From: Natronobacterium gregoryi SP2
GTDB lineage: Archaea; Halobacteriota; Halobacteria; Halobacteriales; Natrialbaceae
Direction of reading: 5' to 3'
Length of the DNA stretch: 64,000 nucleotides
Assembly: GCF_000230715.2 (NCBI RefSeq)
Contig: NC_019792.1
Span: forward strand, 1,116,001 to 1,180,000
Numbering within the stretch: position 1 is the stretch's first letter; every line of letters begins with the position of its first letter. Below the pieces are notes generated by a model. That model did no database searches. It saw only the letters and a list, made by a program, of their open reading frames with translations, and had not been told where the DNA came from. The position numbers and the translations under genes were made by a program. This document shows positions 53,097-61,169 of the stretch, piece after piece.

Positions 53097-54176
53097 GTGA
53101 CTGCAAGCGACGGAACGAGAGCCGACACAACCGAGGCGTCCCCTCGAGTCGCCACTCACCCAGAACTCGAAGCAACCCTCTCCGACGCTCTCGAGTCGGC
53201 CGCCGCGACGGCGTTCGTCCACGTCGGCACTGTCCGCGACCCGGGGGTCCGATACCTCCTCCCTGACGCCGACGAGAGACCGATCGCGCTCGCTTACGAC
53301 GGCGACGAGTGGCTCGTCCGGAAGGGCGGCGAGTCGCCCCATCCGGCAGACCGACTCGCCGACGCAGTAGACGACACTGGGACGGTGCTGACTCCCGCCC
53401 GACTCCCTCACGACGCCGCGCTCTACCTCGAGAAAAACGGGTTCGACCTCGTCTCGACGGACGCCCTCGAGCGCGCTCGAGCGACGAAGACAGAAGACGA
53501 ACGCGAGCGGATCGAAACCGCCCAGGAGACAGCACGCGCAGGCATCGAACGCGGAGCCGAACTGCTCGCGGACGCGACGGCCGAGGGCGAGACGGTCGTT
53601 ACGGGTGGAGAACCGTTGACCGCTGAGTGTCTCCGGATCGAGATCGACGAGGCGATCGTCGCGGCAGGCGGGTTCCCCGCACGAAACACGACGATCGAAC
53701 CCGCAAGCGGCGAGCGACTTCGACCGGGCACACCGATCGCCGTCGCCGTCGCTCCTCGTGAACCCGGCGGCTACCACGGCAGCCTCGCCCGGACGTTCGT
53801 CGTCGACGGCGACGGCGGTCGGGAACGGCGCACCCACGTCGGGATGACCCAGGCGTTTCGGTCCACACAGGCGATGCTCACCGCGGACACGGAGAGCGTG
53901 ACTGCCATCGAGGCCGACCTCGAGGCCGAACTTCGGGCGTTCGGCGAGGACGGCCCGCTCGAGGTCGACGTCGGCGGCGTCGGCATCGAACTCGCAGAAC
54001 GGCCGACCGTCGGCAGCGACGGGATCGAGCCGGGAGCTGTGGTCCGGGTCGACGTGACAGTCCCGATCAACGACGCCACCCTTCGAATCGCCGATCTACT
54101 CGCGAAAGACGACGACGGCGTCGAGTGGCTCGCCGCGCCGTCGCGGTCGCTTTCACCTGCTACAACACTCGAGTGA
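53097..54176 (+). CDS. M24 (creatinase/aminopeptidase P)-fold protein lacking metal ligands
   Basis: A 359-residue protein with an N-terminal creatinase-like domain (PGVRYLLPDADERPIALAYD, VLTPARLPHDAALYLEKNGF) and a pita-bread C-terminal domain that begins ATKTEDERERIETAQETARA. Ligand positions of M24 enzymes are lost: AVAPREPGGYHGSLARTFVV has neither Asp of the usual DxG..GYxxDxTRT, and the His block has become DVGGVGIELAERP. It starts at GTG 53097, 2 bp after the helicase stop, so it is co-translated with it. Most likely a binding protein rather than a peptidase. Confidence 0.8.
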   Translation: MTASDGTRADTTEASPRVATHPELEATLSDALESAAATAFVHVGTVRDPGVRYLLPDADERPIALAYDGDEWLVRKGGESPHPADRLADAVDDTGTVLTPARLPHDAALYLEKNGFDLVSTDALERARATKTEDERERIETAQETARAGIERGAELLADATAEGETVVTGGEPLTAECLRIEIDEAIVAAGGFPARNTTIEPASGERLRPGTPIAVAVAPREPGGYHGSLARTFVVDGDGGRERRTHVGMTQAFRSTQAMLTADTESVTAIEADLEAELRAFGEDGPLEVDVGGVGIELAERPTVGSDGIEPGAVVRVDVTVPINDATLRIADLLAKDDDGVEWLAAPSRSLSPATTLE

Positions 54177-54193
54177 AGTCGGTGCAGTCGTCT

Positions 54194-54227
54194 GGGTTCG
54201 ACAGGTCGACGGTTGGGACGGTACTAG
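54194..54227. repeat. Fragment of a family-2 repeat (unit A end)
   Basis: GGTCGACGGTTGGGACGGTA followed by CTAG (54224-54227) equals the terminal 20 bases of unit A with its flank; the remainder of the unit is missing. The M24-like gene ended 18 bases earlier. Confidence 0.75.
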
Positions 54228-54341
54228 TCTGTGTCGCTCTCGCGTTTCCCAGATGGGGTACGATGACTCTCGGGAACGCGATAGCCGCATCTCGAAGGGT
54301 AGTACACAGAGACTGCAGGTGACGACTCCTCGTCGTATCTC

Positions 54342-54367
54342 CACCTTGTGACCAGAGGCACTTAAAG
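54342..54367 (+). repeat. Left copy of a 26-bp direct repeat flanking the nucleotidyltransferase gene
   Basis: CACCTTGTGACCAGAGGCAC then TTAAAG; it matches 55348-55373 at 23 of 26 positions in the same orientation. The stop codon of the gene between the copies (54362-54364) lies within this copy. Confidence 0.85.
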
Positions 54368-55330
54368 CCGGACCCGATCGGCGGCGTCGATAATCTCGTC
54401 GACGAACTCGTCCAGTCGGGTCGGGTCGGGGCCGTCTCGTGCGTGTACTGTCGGATCGATCTCGCGTTCCGGGTGGGCGAACTCGTGGCCGACCACGTCG
54501 CCGATCTCTTCGCTGCCGTCGCCGGCGCGTTTCCGCTCGAGCAGGTCGCAAGCGAGTTCGATCCGTTCGTCCTCGAGGACGGTGGGGGCTTGCTCGGACA
54601 GAAACGCCTCGAACGAGATCGCCGGCAGGTCGTGGTCGCCGGACTCACCGGTTTCCCGGAGGTAGCGGGCGGCCATCGCTGCGCGGCAGATCGTGAGGTT
54701 TCGCTTGACGGTGGGTTTTGTTTGCGTCTCGGCGTACCGTTCGTCGTCGGCCGAAACCGTCCGTGTCCCGTCCTCGGCGCGGACGACGTACTCGCGGCCA
54801 TCGTCGCCGTCGTGGACGTCCAGAATCGGATACACGTCGCCGTCGCACACCAGGTGTTCGGAGAGGTAGGTCCGGTAGTTCGTGGCTGCGATCGCTCGCC
54901 AGTCGTGATAGAGGTCCATCGGATCGTAGGTCCGTTCCACGTACGTCCGCAAGTCACAGGGGTCGTACTCGGTGCGGTACTGGACCGGACTCCGCAGCAG
55001 GTCGATCGCACTCTCGTTCGAGTCCGAGAGTAGTTCGGCGAACCGGCGGACGTCTATCCCCTGGAGCTCGAGGTCGTCGCGGTCGTCGGTGATCGTCTCT
55101 ACGGGCTTCTCGAGGTGGGCGTACTGCCGTAGATCCGCGGGGACGAAAACGAACGCGACATCGTAGTCACTGTCCGGACTAGCTCCACACCAGGCGTAGC
55201 TGCCGTGGGCGACGGCCAGTGGAATCGCGACGTCGTGGTGCTGCTCGAGGTCAGAGAGTGCCTCGTCGGCAGTCTCGAAGACGTGCTGGGGGACAGTACT
55301 CACGGCTGTGGGATCGGCGGAGATACGCAA
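54362..55330 (-). CDS. RlaP-type nucleotidyltransferase (polymerase beta superfamily)
   Basis: A 322-residue protein with the minimal nucleotidyltransferase motif HGSYAWCGASPDSDYDVAFV (Gly-Ser, then the two Asp of DSDYD, about residues 42-60). The body continues with ELQGIDVRRFAELLSDSNES, IDLLRSPVQYRTEYD and YHDWRAIAATNYRTYL, the arrangement of the RlaP/YcgL family linked by gene neighbourhood to RNA repair. No RNA ligase is nearby here. The gene lies between two 26-bp direct repeats, which suggests acquisition as a cassette. Confidence 0.82.
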   Translation of the reverse strand: MRISADPTAVSTVPQHVFETADEALSDLEQHHDVAIPLAVAHGSYAWCGASPDSDYDVAFVFVPADLRQYAHLEKPVETITDDRDDLELQGIDVRRFAELLSDSNESAIDLLRSPVQYRTEYDPCDLRTYVERTYDPMDLYHDWRAIAATNYRTYLSEHLVCDGDVYPILDVHDGDDGREYVVRAEDGTRTVSADDERYAETQTKPTVKRNLTICRAAMAARYLRETGESGDHDLPAISFEAFLSEQAPTVLEDERIELACDLLERKRAGDGSEEIGDVVGHEFAHPEREIDPTVHARDGPDPTRLDEFVDEIIDAADRVRL

Positions 55331-55347
55331 AAAGCCCTTCGTAGCTT

Positions 55348-55373
55348 CACCTTGTAATCAGAGACACTTAAAG
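55348..55373 (+). repeat. Right copy of the 26-bp direct repeat
   Basis: CACCTTGTAATCAGAGACAC then TTAAAG. Read on the minus strand, CTTTAAGTG is 20-30 nt before the nucleotidyltransferase start, so this copy may also carry that gene's promoter. Confidence 0.85.
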
Positions 55374-55502
55374 GATGTCGACAGTTGCCCGCGCCAGTAC
55401 CGGTAGCTGTCACTCGAGCGTCATAGTTAACGGCCGGTCGACTCGTGGGGATCAGGTACGTCTTCCGAAAGGTCTAATCGCATCGTCACCTGAGTACGGG
55501 CA

Positions 55503-56435
55503 ATGAGTCACCAGTTGCCGGACGTACAGGCAACGTCCCCCGACGTCACCGTCGGGTTGAGTCAGGTCGGCGTCACTGGCGTCGAGAAACTCGTCAAAAT
55601 CGGCCGCGAAGACAAGCGACCGCTCGTGTTCACTGCCGAGTTCGAGGTCTTCGTCGACTTGCCCGCCTGGCGCAAGGGCGCAGACATGAGTCGCAACATG
55701 GAGGTCATCGACGAGATTCTGGAAGATGCGACCCGCGAGGAGGCTTACCGCGTCGAAGAGGTCTGTGGCGAGGTTGCCGAGCGGCTTCTCGGGAAACACG
55801 ACTACACGTCCCGTGCTGAAGTGTCGATGGAGGCGGAGTTCATGCGCCGAGAGCAGACACCTGCAAGCGACCGTGAGACCCAACACACCGTCGACATCAC
55901 CGCCTCGGCAACCGCGACCGACGAGGGGACACGCGAGGAAATCGGCGCGACAGTCACTGGAATGACCGTCTGTCCCTGCTCGCAGGGGATGTCGGCTGCA
56001 CGAGCGAAACAGACGCTCGAGGAGTTGGGGGTCGACGAGGGGACGATCACACAGTTCCTGAACGAGGTGCCACAGCCGGGCCACTCCCAGCGGGGGCACG
56101 CGACGCTGACCGTCGAAGCCAGTGGCGACCCGGACGTGGATCTCAACGCGCTCATCGACGTCGCTCGTGACTCGATGAGTGCGCGTATCTACAATCTTGC
56201 GAAGCGTCCCGACGAGGATCACATGACCTACGAGGCCCACTCGGACGCGAAGTTCGTCGAAGACTGCGTGCGATCGATGGCCGAAGGCGTCGTCGACGAG
56301 TTCGACCACTTGCCGGACGACGCGGTGATCACGATGAAACAGTCCAACGACGAGTCGATCCACCAGCACAACGCCCACGCCGAGCGCGTCGTCGAGATGC
56401 AACAACTTCGGAACGAAGTCGACGGCGAGGACTGA
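55503..56435 (+). CDS. mptA: GTP cyclohydrolase MptA (FolE2 family)
   Basis: Converts GTP to 7,8-dihydroneopterin 2',3'-cyclic phosphate, the first pterin step for methanopterin- and folate-type cofactors and archaeosine. The 310-residue protein starts [20 protein letters not shown] and shows [20 protein letters not shown], the Fe(II)-site residues in [17 protein letters not shown] and [17 protein letters not shown], the Glu in [12 protein letters not shown], and the family end block [19 protein letters not shown]. The stop TGA flanks a truncated family-1 repeat. Confidence 0.95.
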   Translation: MSHQLPDVQATSPDVTVGLSQVGVTGVEKLVKIGREDKRPLVFTAEFEVFVDLPAWRKGADMSRNMEVIDEILEDATREEAYRVEEVCGEVAERLLGKHDYTSRAEVSMEAEFMRREQTPASDRETQHTVDITASATATDEGTREEIGATVTGMTVCPCSQGMSAARAKQTLEELGVDEGTITQFLNEVPQPGHSQRGHATLTVEASGDPDVDLNALIDVARDSMSARIYNLAKRPDEDHMTYEAHSDAKFVEDCVRSMAEGVVDEFDHLPDDAVITMKQSNDESIHQHNAHAERVVEMQQLRNEVDGED

Positions 56436-56462
56436 GACGGATTGCTGTCCCGATTTCCCGAG
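56436..56462. repeat. Truncated family-1 repeat
   Basis: GACGGATTGCTGTCCCGATT directly follows the mptA stop TGA (56433-56435), then similarity ends. Only about a third of the unit remains. Confidence 0.75.
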
Positions 56463-56630
56463 GTAATCACACCCCAAAGCGGTTGCACTTTTCGGGCTGC
56501 CACGTCGGTCGTGGCTGATGCGAGCCGAATGGCCGTTTCTCGAACTCGGTAGTTACACTACTGGTCGCTGCTTCCGACACTGCGTCGGGTACGAGCCTTT
56601 TTCAGTCTCCCTCTCTCACCGACACACGAG

Positions 56631-57377
56631 ATGAGAGACGACGGTGTCGACCACCCTCCAGGACGCGACCGGGCGGGAGCCGTCGCCGTCAATCCCGATA
56701 GCGACGGCCGATCCGAACGCAACCTCGAGACGCGCCCTGGCTCCGGTTCCCTCTCGCGGGCGGACGTACAGCGGGACTCGACCGTCCGACAGTGGGGCGT
56801 CGTGACGCCGAGCGCGACCGTCATCGGTCGTGCACCATCGTCCGATGCGGATCTCTCGGAGAGCGTCCGTCGCCTCCACGACGAACAGCACGCGGCAACG
56901 CCGGGATACAGTGCGCGCGCCCACCGGCTCGACCGTCTGCGAACGACTCAGGCGCTTTGCAACGCGCTCGAAGTGACACCTTGGCAACGCGACCTCGCGC
57001 TCGGGGTCATGGACGAAATCGACCTCACCGAATTCGGCAGCCAGCGGGCGATCGAGAAAGTCGCACTGGTGGTCATTCGCCACGTCGTCGACATCGACCG
57101 CCGCTCGTACTTCGGATTGGACGACGTCGACGCTCAGACACTGTCGGCCGACCGACTGGAAGAGTTATTCGGTCAATACCGCGCCCACGACATCACCGAC
57201 GAGGAGGCATTCGAGCGGTTGGCTGCCAAACACGGCCTCGACACGACGAGCCTGAACCGGCTCCGGCGCGTTCTGAAAGCGCAACTCGAGGACGAACTTC
57301 CTGCCTACGGACGAAATCCGTATCGGGACCCCAACTTGCCCGAGTCGACTGGGACCGAAAGCAAGTCCGTCGAGTAA
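56631..57377 (+). CDS. Haloarchaeal RNA polymerase subunit epsilon-type protein
   Basis: A 248-residue acidic protein. The N-terminal 50 residues are low complexity; the conserved part begins VRQWGVVTPSATVIGRAPSS and continues VRRLHDEQHAATPG, LDRLRTTQALCNALEVTPWQ, VMDEIDLTEFGSQRAIEKVA and LVVIRHVVDIDRRSYFGLDD. This family is annotated in haloarchaea as RNA polymerase subunit epsilon; the TFB-like helices around TPWQRDLALGVMDEIDL hint at a cyclin-like fold. Direct evidence for polymerase binding is not visible here. It reads convergently with NAD kinase. Confidence 0.65.
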   Translation: MRDDGVDHPPGRDRAGAVAVNPDSDGRSERNLETRPGSGSLSRADVQRDSTVRQWGVVTPSATVIGRAPSSDADLSESVRRLHDEQHAATPGYSARAHRLDRLRTTQALCNALEVTPWQRDLALGVMDEIDLTEFGSQRAIEKVALVVIRHVVDIDRRSYFGLDDVDAQTLSADRLEELFGQYRAHDITDEEAFERLAAKHGLDTTSLNRLRRVLKAQLEDELPAYGRNPYRDPNLPESTGTESKSVE

Positions 57378-57429
57378 ACTGTCCGACAGCTTGATGTCCG
57401 TACCACGCGCTGTTGAGCCGTAGGCCCCT

Positions 57430-57465
57430 CGTAGTGGAAACTTCGACTCGTGTCGAGCCACTACG
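57430..57465. terminator. Hairpin between convergent genes
   Basis: CGTAGTGG and CCACTACG enclose a second stem CGAC/GTCG. It stands midway between the ends of the epsilon-type gene and the NAD kinase gene and could serve both, or be a spent repeat. Confidence 0.4.
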
Positions 57466-57551
57466 CGAGCGACTAGCTCCTCTCTGTGAGACTCCGATTC
57501 GTATGCTCTTCGTCGCGACGGCGAGAGTATGGTATCTCCGACCGTGAATCG

Positions 57552-58397
57552 TCACCCGAGCTTCTCGAGTCCCGCGAAGAAGTTTGGCTCCGGGCCGACC
57601 AGCCACACCGGTTCGTCGGCCGGCGCGACCGAGACCGTCGCGGGCAACTCGAGACGCCGTCGGTTGCGGCCGTCGCTGATCACGTAGCCGTGGTTCGGGC
57701 CCGACAGAGAGAGCGTCACCTCGGTGTCGGTATCGACCACGAGCGGTGGCAGTGGGTCGGTGGCGGCCATCTGGGTGATGACGAGTGCGTCGGCCGCTGG
57801 GCGGACCAGCGGGCCGCCCTCGCTCAGGTTGTACGCGGACGAGCCCGTCGGCGTCGAGACGAGGACGCCGTCAGCGTGGCTCGCTGTATAGCGCTCGCCG
57901 TCGACGCGAATTTCGGCCGTCACGCCGCTGCCGGGCCCCCGTCGTGGGCCGTGGACGAGAATCTCGTTGAGCGCAGGTTCGAGCGTCCAGTCGGCGGCCT
58001 CGCCGGACGCTTGCAGCCGGCGGAGGTCTCGGTGTGTGAGTGACTCTCCTGCTGTGAGCGTCTCGACGAGGTCGGTGACGACCGCGCGGGCGTCGTCCGG
58101 GTGAACGGCGTTGAGGAAGCCGACTTCGCCGAGATTGACGCCGACCAGCGGCGTCGAACCGATCTCTCGGGCGACGAAAAGAAGTGTCCCGTCACCGCCA
58201 ATACTCGCGACGAGGTCACGGCCTTCCATCTCGGCGACCGGAATTGCGTCCACGTCGATCGCTTCGCCGGTCAGTTCGTCGACTGCGACGGCGACGGCAA
58301 ACTGGCGTTCGAGGGCGTCGACGAGGGTCGCGGCGAGACGGTGTGCGCGCTCGTTGTCGCGCTGGGCGACGATACCGACGGTAACGTCTTCGGCCAT
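57552..58397 (-). CDS. nadK: NAD kinase
   Basis: Phosphorylates NAD to NADP. The 281-residue protein has VASIGGDGTLLFVAREIGS (the GGDGT motif, about residues 64-82), VGVNLGEVGFLNAV, NEILVHGPRRGPGSGVTAEI and HADGVLVSTPTGSSAYNLSE, the conserved NAD-binding block. Length and order are standard. With nadABC at 3.9-7.3 kb the window encodes both ends of NADP synthesis. Confidence 0.95.
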   Translation of the reverse strand: MAEDVTVGIVAQRDNERAHRLAATLVDALERQFAVAVAVDELTGEAIDVDAIPVAEMEGRDLVASIGGDGTLLFVAREIGSTPLVGVNLGEVGFLNAVHPDDARAVVTDLVETLTAGESLTHRDLRRLQASGEAADWTLEPALNEILVHGPRRGPGSGVTAEIRVDGERYTASHADGVLVSTPTGSSAYNLSEGGPLVRPAADALVITQMAATDPLPPLVVDTDTEVTLSLSGPNHGYVISDGRNRRRLELPATVSVAPADEPVWLVGPEPNFFAGLEKLG

Positions 58398-58457
58398 CGG
58401 TTACAGGTTGCTGTCCCGTGATCAAAAAGCCACCTGTCGATTCTGTGACGACGGGCT

Positions 58458-58651
58458 CTAGTACCGTCCCAACCGTGGATCGACTAGTTGAGAGTTGGTC
58501 AAAACCGATCACGATTCTCGATCAGAAGTACAGCGCACTAGCCAGAGTAGAGTTGGGACGCTACTAGTGGCGGGCCAAGCCTGAACTGATGGGTCGAATC
58601 TGGCGGTGTCGCTCGATTCGACCCGTCAGTCGACGGTTGGGACGGTACTAG
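58458..58651. repeat. Family-2 repeat pair (longer variant C, then unit A)
   Basis: Variant C runs from CTAG 58458-58461 to CTAG 58564-58567; its ends (TACCGTCCCAAC and GTTGGGACGCTA) are family-2 but the centre is longer and different, and it holds further CTAG sites. Unit A follows to CTAG 58648-58651 with an exact 80-bp core in the same orientation as at 26983. Confidence 0.85.
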
Positions 58652-58811
58652 TCGACACGGTGGCGACGTAAGTGGTTATTGAAGCGCCGTACGGACGGTA
58701 AACCGAGGGTGGGCTGTCAGACAGCGTGACCGCGAGAGTGTTCGGACGGAACGGCGAATTTTCCTCTGCTACTCTCCTGTTCGACGGTACTAGAGACGCG
58801 TTCGCCATCCA

Positions 58812-58820
58812 TACTTTTAG
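58812..58820 (+). promoter_or_regulatory. TATA-like promoter of the amphi-Trp gene
   Basis: TACTTTTAG is centred about 28 nt before ATG 58844, the spacing expected if translation begins at the transcript end. Confidence 0.5.
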
Positions 58821-58843
58821 ACGGCGGGTCATGAATCGAATGC

Positions 58844-59098
58844 ATGGCAGATCGGACGACGGCCAACGAGACCCTCACGCGCGACGAGCTGGCGGCGTAT
58901 TTCGAACATCTCGGAGAGGAGTTCCGCGAGGACGACCTCGAGGGCGGCGACGTACGTGTCGCGGTTGGGAACAAAACGGTCGCGCTCAATCCGCCCGAAG
59001 CTGTCGATCTGAGCGTCGACGTGGTCGAGCGCTCTCCGATGTTCCGCGGGACTCGCGAGACGATCCAGCTAGAAGTAACCTGGAAGCCCCAGTCGTAA
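58844..59098 (+). CDS. Amphi-Trp domain protein
   Basis: An 84-residue protein with LTRDELAAYFEHLGEEFRED (about 11-30) and the strand pair VRVAVGNKTVALNPPEAVDL, ending RETIQLEVTWKP. The closing Trp in an amphipathic strand is the feature the domain is named after. Function unknown. Confidence 0.82.
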   Translation: MADRTTANETLTRDELAAYFEHLGEEFREDDLEGGDVRVAVGNKTVALNPPEAVDLSVDVVERSPMFRGTRETIQLEVTWKPQS

Positions 59099-59141
59099 CG
59101 GATCGACCGACGACGCGGTGAGTCGATCCCGCTGTAATTGA

Positions 59142-59221
59142 GACCGGTTGCTGGCAGTCAATTCTGGCGCGACCGCGAGCCCGCCGACGGTCGCGCCGGT
59201 AAACCGTTACAGCGTTCCGTA
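59142..59221. repeat. Family-1 80-bp repeat
   Basis: It begins GACCGGTTGCTGGCAGTCAA and ends TTACAGCGTTCCGTA, with TGA at 59139-59141 and 59222-59224. Inner arms GGCGCGACCG / CGGTCGCGCC. It lies in the promoter region of the universal stress gene. Confidence 0.88.
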
Positions 59222-59261
59222 TGAGAAGGTCTTTTTCCTCCCGGGGCAGTGGTTCGACTAG

Positions 59262-59690
59262 ATGTACGAGACGATCCTCTTTCCCACCGACGGGAGTGAC
59301 CACGCCGCGGCTGTGGCCGACCACGCTTTCGACGTCGCGACGACGCGGGACGCGACGGTACACGTCCTCTCTGTCGTCGACGACCGGGCGTTTCTCGTCC
59401 TCGACGAGAGCCGCGTCGAGCAGGTCCGCCAGGACCTGGAAGAGACCGCACGCGAGGCAACCGACGCGGCGGCGACTCGAGCAACCGATCGTGGCGTCGA
59501 CGTCGAAACTGCCGTCGACGCTGGCCATCCCGCCGAGCGCATCGTCGACTACGCCGACGAACACGACGTCGATCTGGTCGTGATGGGTACCAGCGGTGAC
59601 GACTACGAGAACAACGTCGTCGGCAGCGTCTCTCAGCGGGTCGTCCGCGAGTCTCCCGTTCCCGTGTTGACCGTCGGTCCGGGCGTCTGA
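59262..59690 (+). CDS. Universal stress protein (UspA family)
   Basis: A 142-residue single-domain protein: YETILFPTDGSDHAAAVADH at the start, and the ATP-binding end block VVMGTSGDDYENNVVGSVSQ (GxxG-9x-G-S type) followed by VVRESPVPVLTV. ATP binding is therefore likely. The start ATG 59262 follows ggttcgactag. Confidence 0.92.
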   Translation: MYETILFPTDGSDHAAAVADHAFDVATTRDATVHVLSVVDDRAFLVLDESRVEQVRQDLEETAREATDAAATRATDRGVDVETAVDAGHPAERIVDYADEHDVDLVVMGTSGDDYENNVVGSVSQRVVRESPVPVLTVGPGV

Positions 59691-59771
59691 CTCGGGCTCA
59701 CGGCGGAGGTGGTCCTGTCCGCTCCTCGTCTATCAGTATCTCTATGTAGGGTCGGTCGGTAGTCGTTCGAA

Positions 59772-61169
59772 ATGCGACGGTCGATCGCAGTTGGAGGCGC
59801 TATCCTCGCGGTCGCGTTCCTCTTCGTTGGTGGTCCCTCGCTGCTCTTCTCGCCGTCGGCGGACCAGGTTTCCCCCGACACAACGGATCGAGCGGAACCG
59901 GAGATCGTCACGCTCGAGGACAGCGACAGTGGGTTCTGGCCGTATCTCAACCAGCGACAGCAACACGAGAAACGGAGTCCACTGAACGTCGTCGTACGCG
60001 GTGACGCCGAGGAGACGTTCCGGCTCCTGGCTGAACACGGCGACGGCGAGTGGGAGGAGGCCGACCACGATCACTTCGAAGCCGAGGAGCTGGTCGGACT
60101 CGCCGATGGGGAAGACGAGACGCCCGGGAACGAGACCGGAGACGCCAACGTGACCGGAGACGTCGGCACGGACTCCGACGATCCGCTCCGCCCAGTCTCA
60201 CCGACCGACATTCCGTGGTCGCAGGCCGACGGCGCGACTCGCTACGCGTACCTCGACCCCGGCCCGGACGAGGAAGCCGACTGGACGACCGAGACCGTCC
60301 AGTTCGAAGACGGGGAGTACTACGGCTACCGGTACCACATCCGGGCGTACGAGAGTCCGAACCCCGACGACCAGTGGGTTGTCATGCAGACCCACTCCGA
60401 ACACTTCGACTGGTTCACACTTCGCCACCGCGTCGACGGGGTCGAACGAGCTCAGTTGCGACTCGAGACCGACCTGATGGCGATCCCTGGTGTCGACGTC
60501 CAGGACGACGTCCGACGAGTCTACCTCGACAATAGTGGCCCCTCGGACGCCGACGGCTGGGCGACGAAAGTCGACCTGACGGCGATGGCGACGGCGTCGG
60601 TCGGCCTCGCTCTCGCTTCCGGACGGAGTCGAAAACGGGACGATGGCGTCCTCGAGCGAGCCGGCGACCGGGCCGGCGATCGGTTGACCGACGCGGATCG
60701 GGCCCGACTCGAGGCTGCGGCCGATCGCGTCGAGGCAGAACACCTGATTCTCGCGGGGACGATCCTCGCGGTGGTCCTGGGCGTCCGGATCGGTGGGATC
60801 GCCCTGGACCGAACGGTCGGGGTCCTTACGCCCCACATGATCGCGGCGTTGCTCTACCCGTTCGTCGCCGTCGGGCTCCCGGTAGCGACCTACGCCATCG
60901 CAAGCGGCCTCGAGCGACGCCTCGACGCGGGGGTCACGGCTGCCGCGTCGCTTGCGATCGCGATCTGGCTCGACTACGGGCTCGTGGGGGTCGACGTACT
61001 GCCGCTCGATGTCGTGGGTCAGCGGTTGCTCGTGGTCCTCGCGCTCGGACTGATCGCCGCGGGTGCAGCTAGGCGAGCAGTTCGGGGGGCACGGTTCAAC
61101 GACCTGTTGTTTGTCGGCGTGGGCCTGTGGGTGGTCGTGCTCGTCGGGACGCTGCTTGGCTACCTCTAA
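59772..61169 (+). CDS. Membrane protein with extracytoplasmic domain, unidentified
   Basis: A 465-residue protein. An N-terminal span (AVGGAILAVAFLFVGGPSLL) precedes a large outside domain of about 260 residues that includes FRLLAEHGDGEWEEADHDHF, ARYAYLDPGPDEE-like and YYGYRYHIRAYESPN blocks and a Thr/Asn/Asp-rich insert. The C-terminal 150 residues form four or more spans (LILAGTILAVVLGVRIGGIA, HMIAALLYPFVAVGLPVATY). The outside domain resembles in general style LssY-C-type proteins, but I cannot name it. Confidence 0.75.
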   Translation: MRRSIAVGGAILAVAFLFVGGPSLLFSPSADQVSPDTTDRAEPEIVTLEDSDSGFWPYLNQRQQHEKRSPLNVVVRGDAEETFRLLAEHGDGEWEEADHDHFEAEELVGLADGEDETPGNETGDANVTGDVGTDSDDPLRPVSPTDIPWSQADGATRYAYLDPGPDEEADWTTETVQFEDGEYYGYRYHIRAYESPNPDDQWVVMQTHSEHFDWFTLRHRVDGVERAQLRLETDLMAIPGVDVQDDVRRVYLDNSGPSDADGWATKVDLTAMATASVGLALASGRSRKRDDGVLERAGDRAGDRLTDADRARLEAAADRVEAEHLILAGTILAVVLGVRIGGIALDRTVGVLTPHMIAALLYPFVAVGLPVATYAIASGLERRLDAGVTAAASLAIAIWLDYGLVGVDVLPLDVVGQRLLVVLALGLIAAGAARRAVRGARFNDLLFVGVGLWVVVLVGTLLGYL

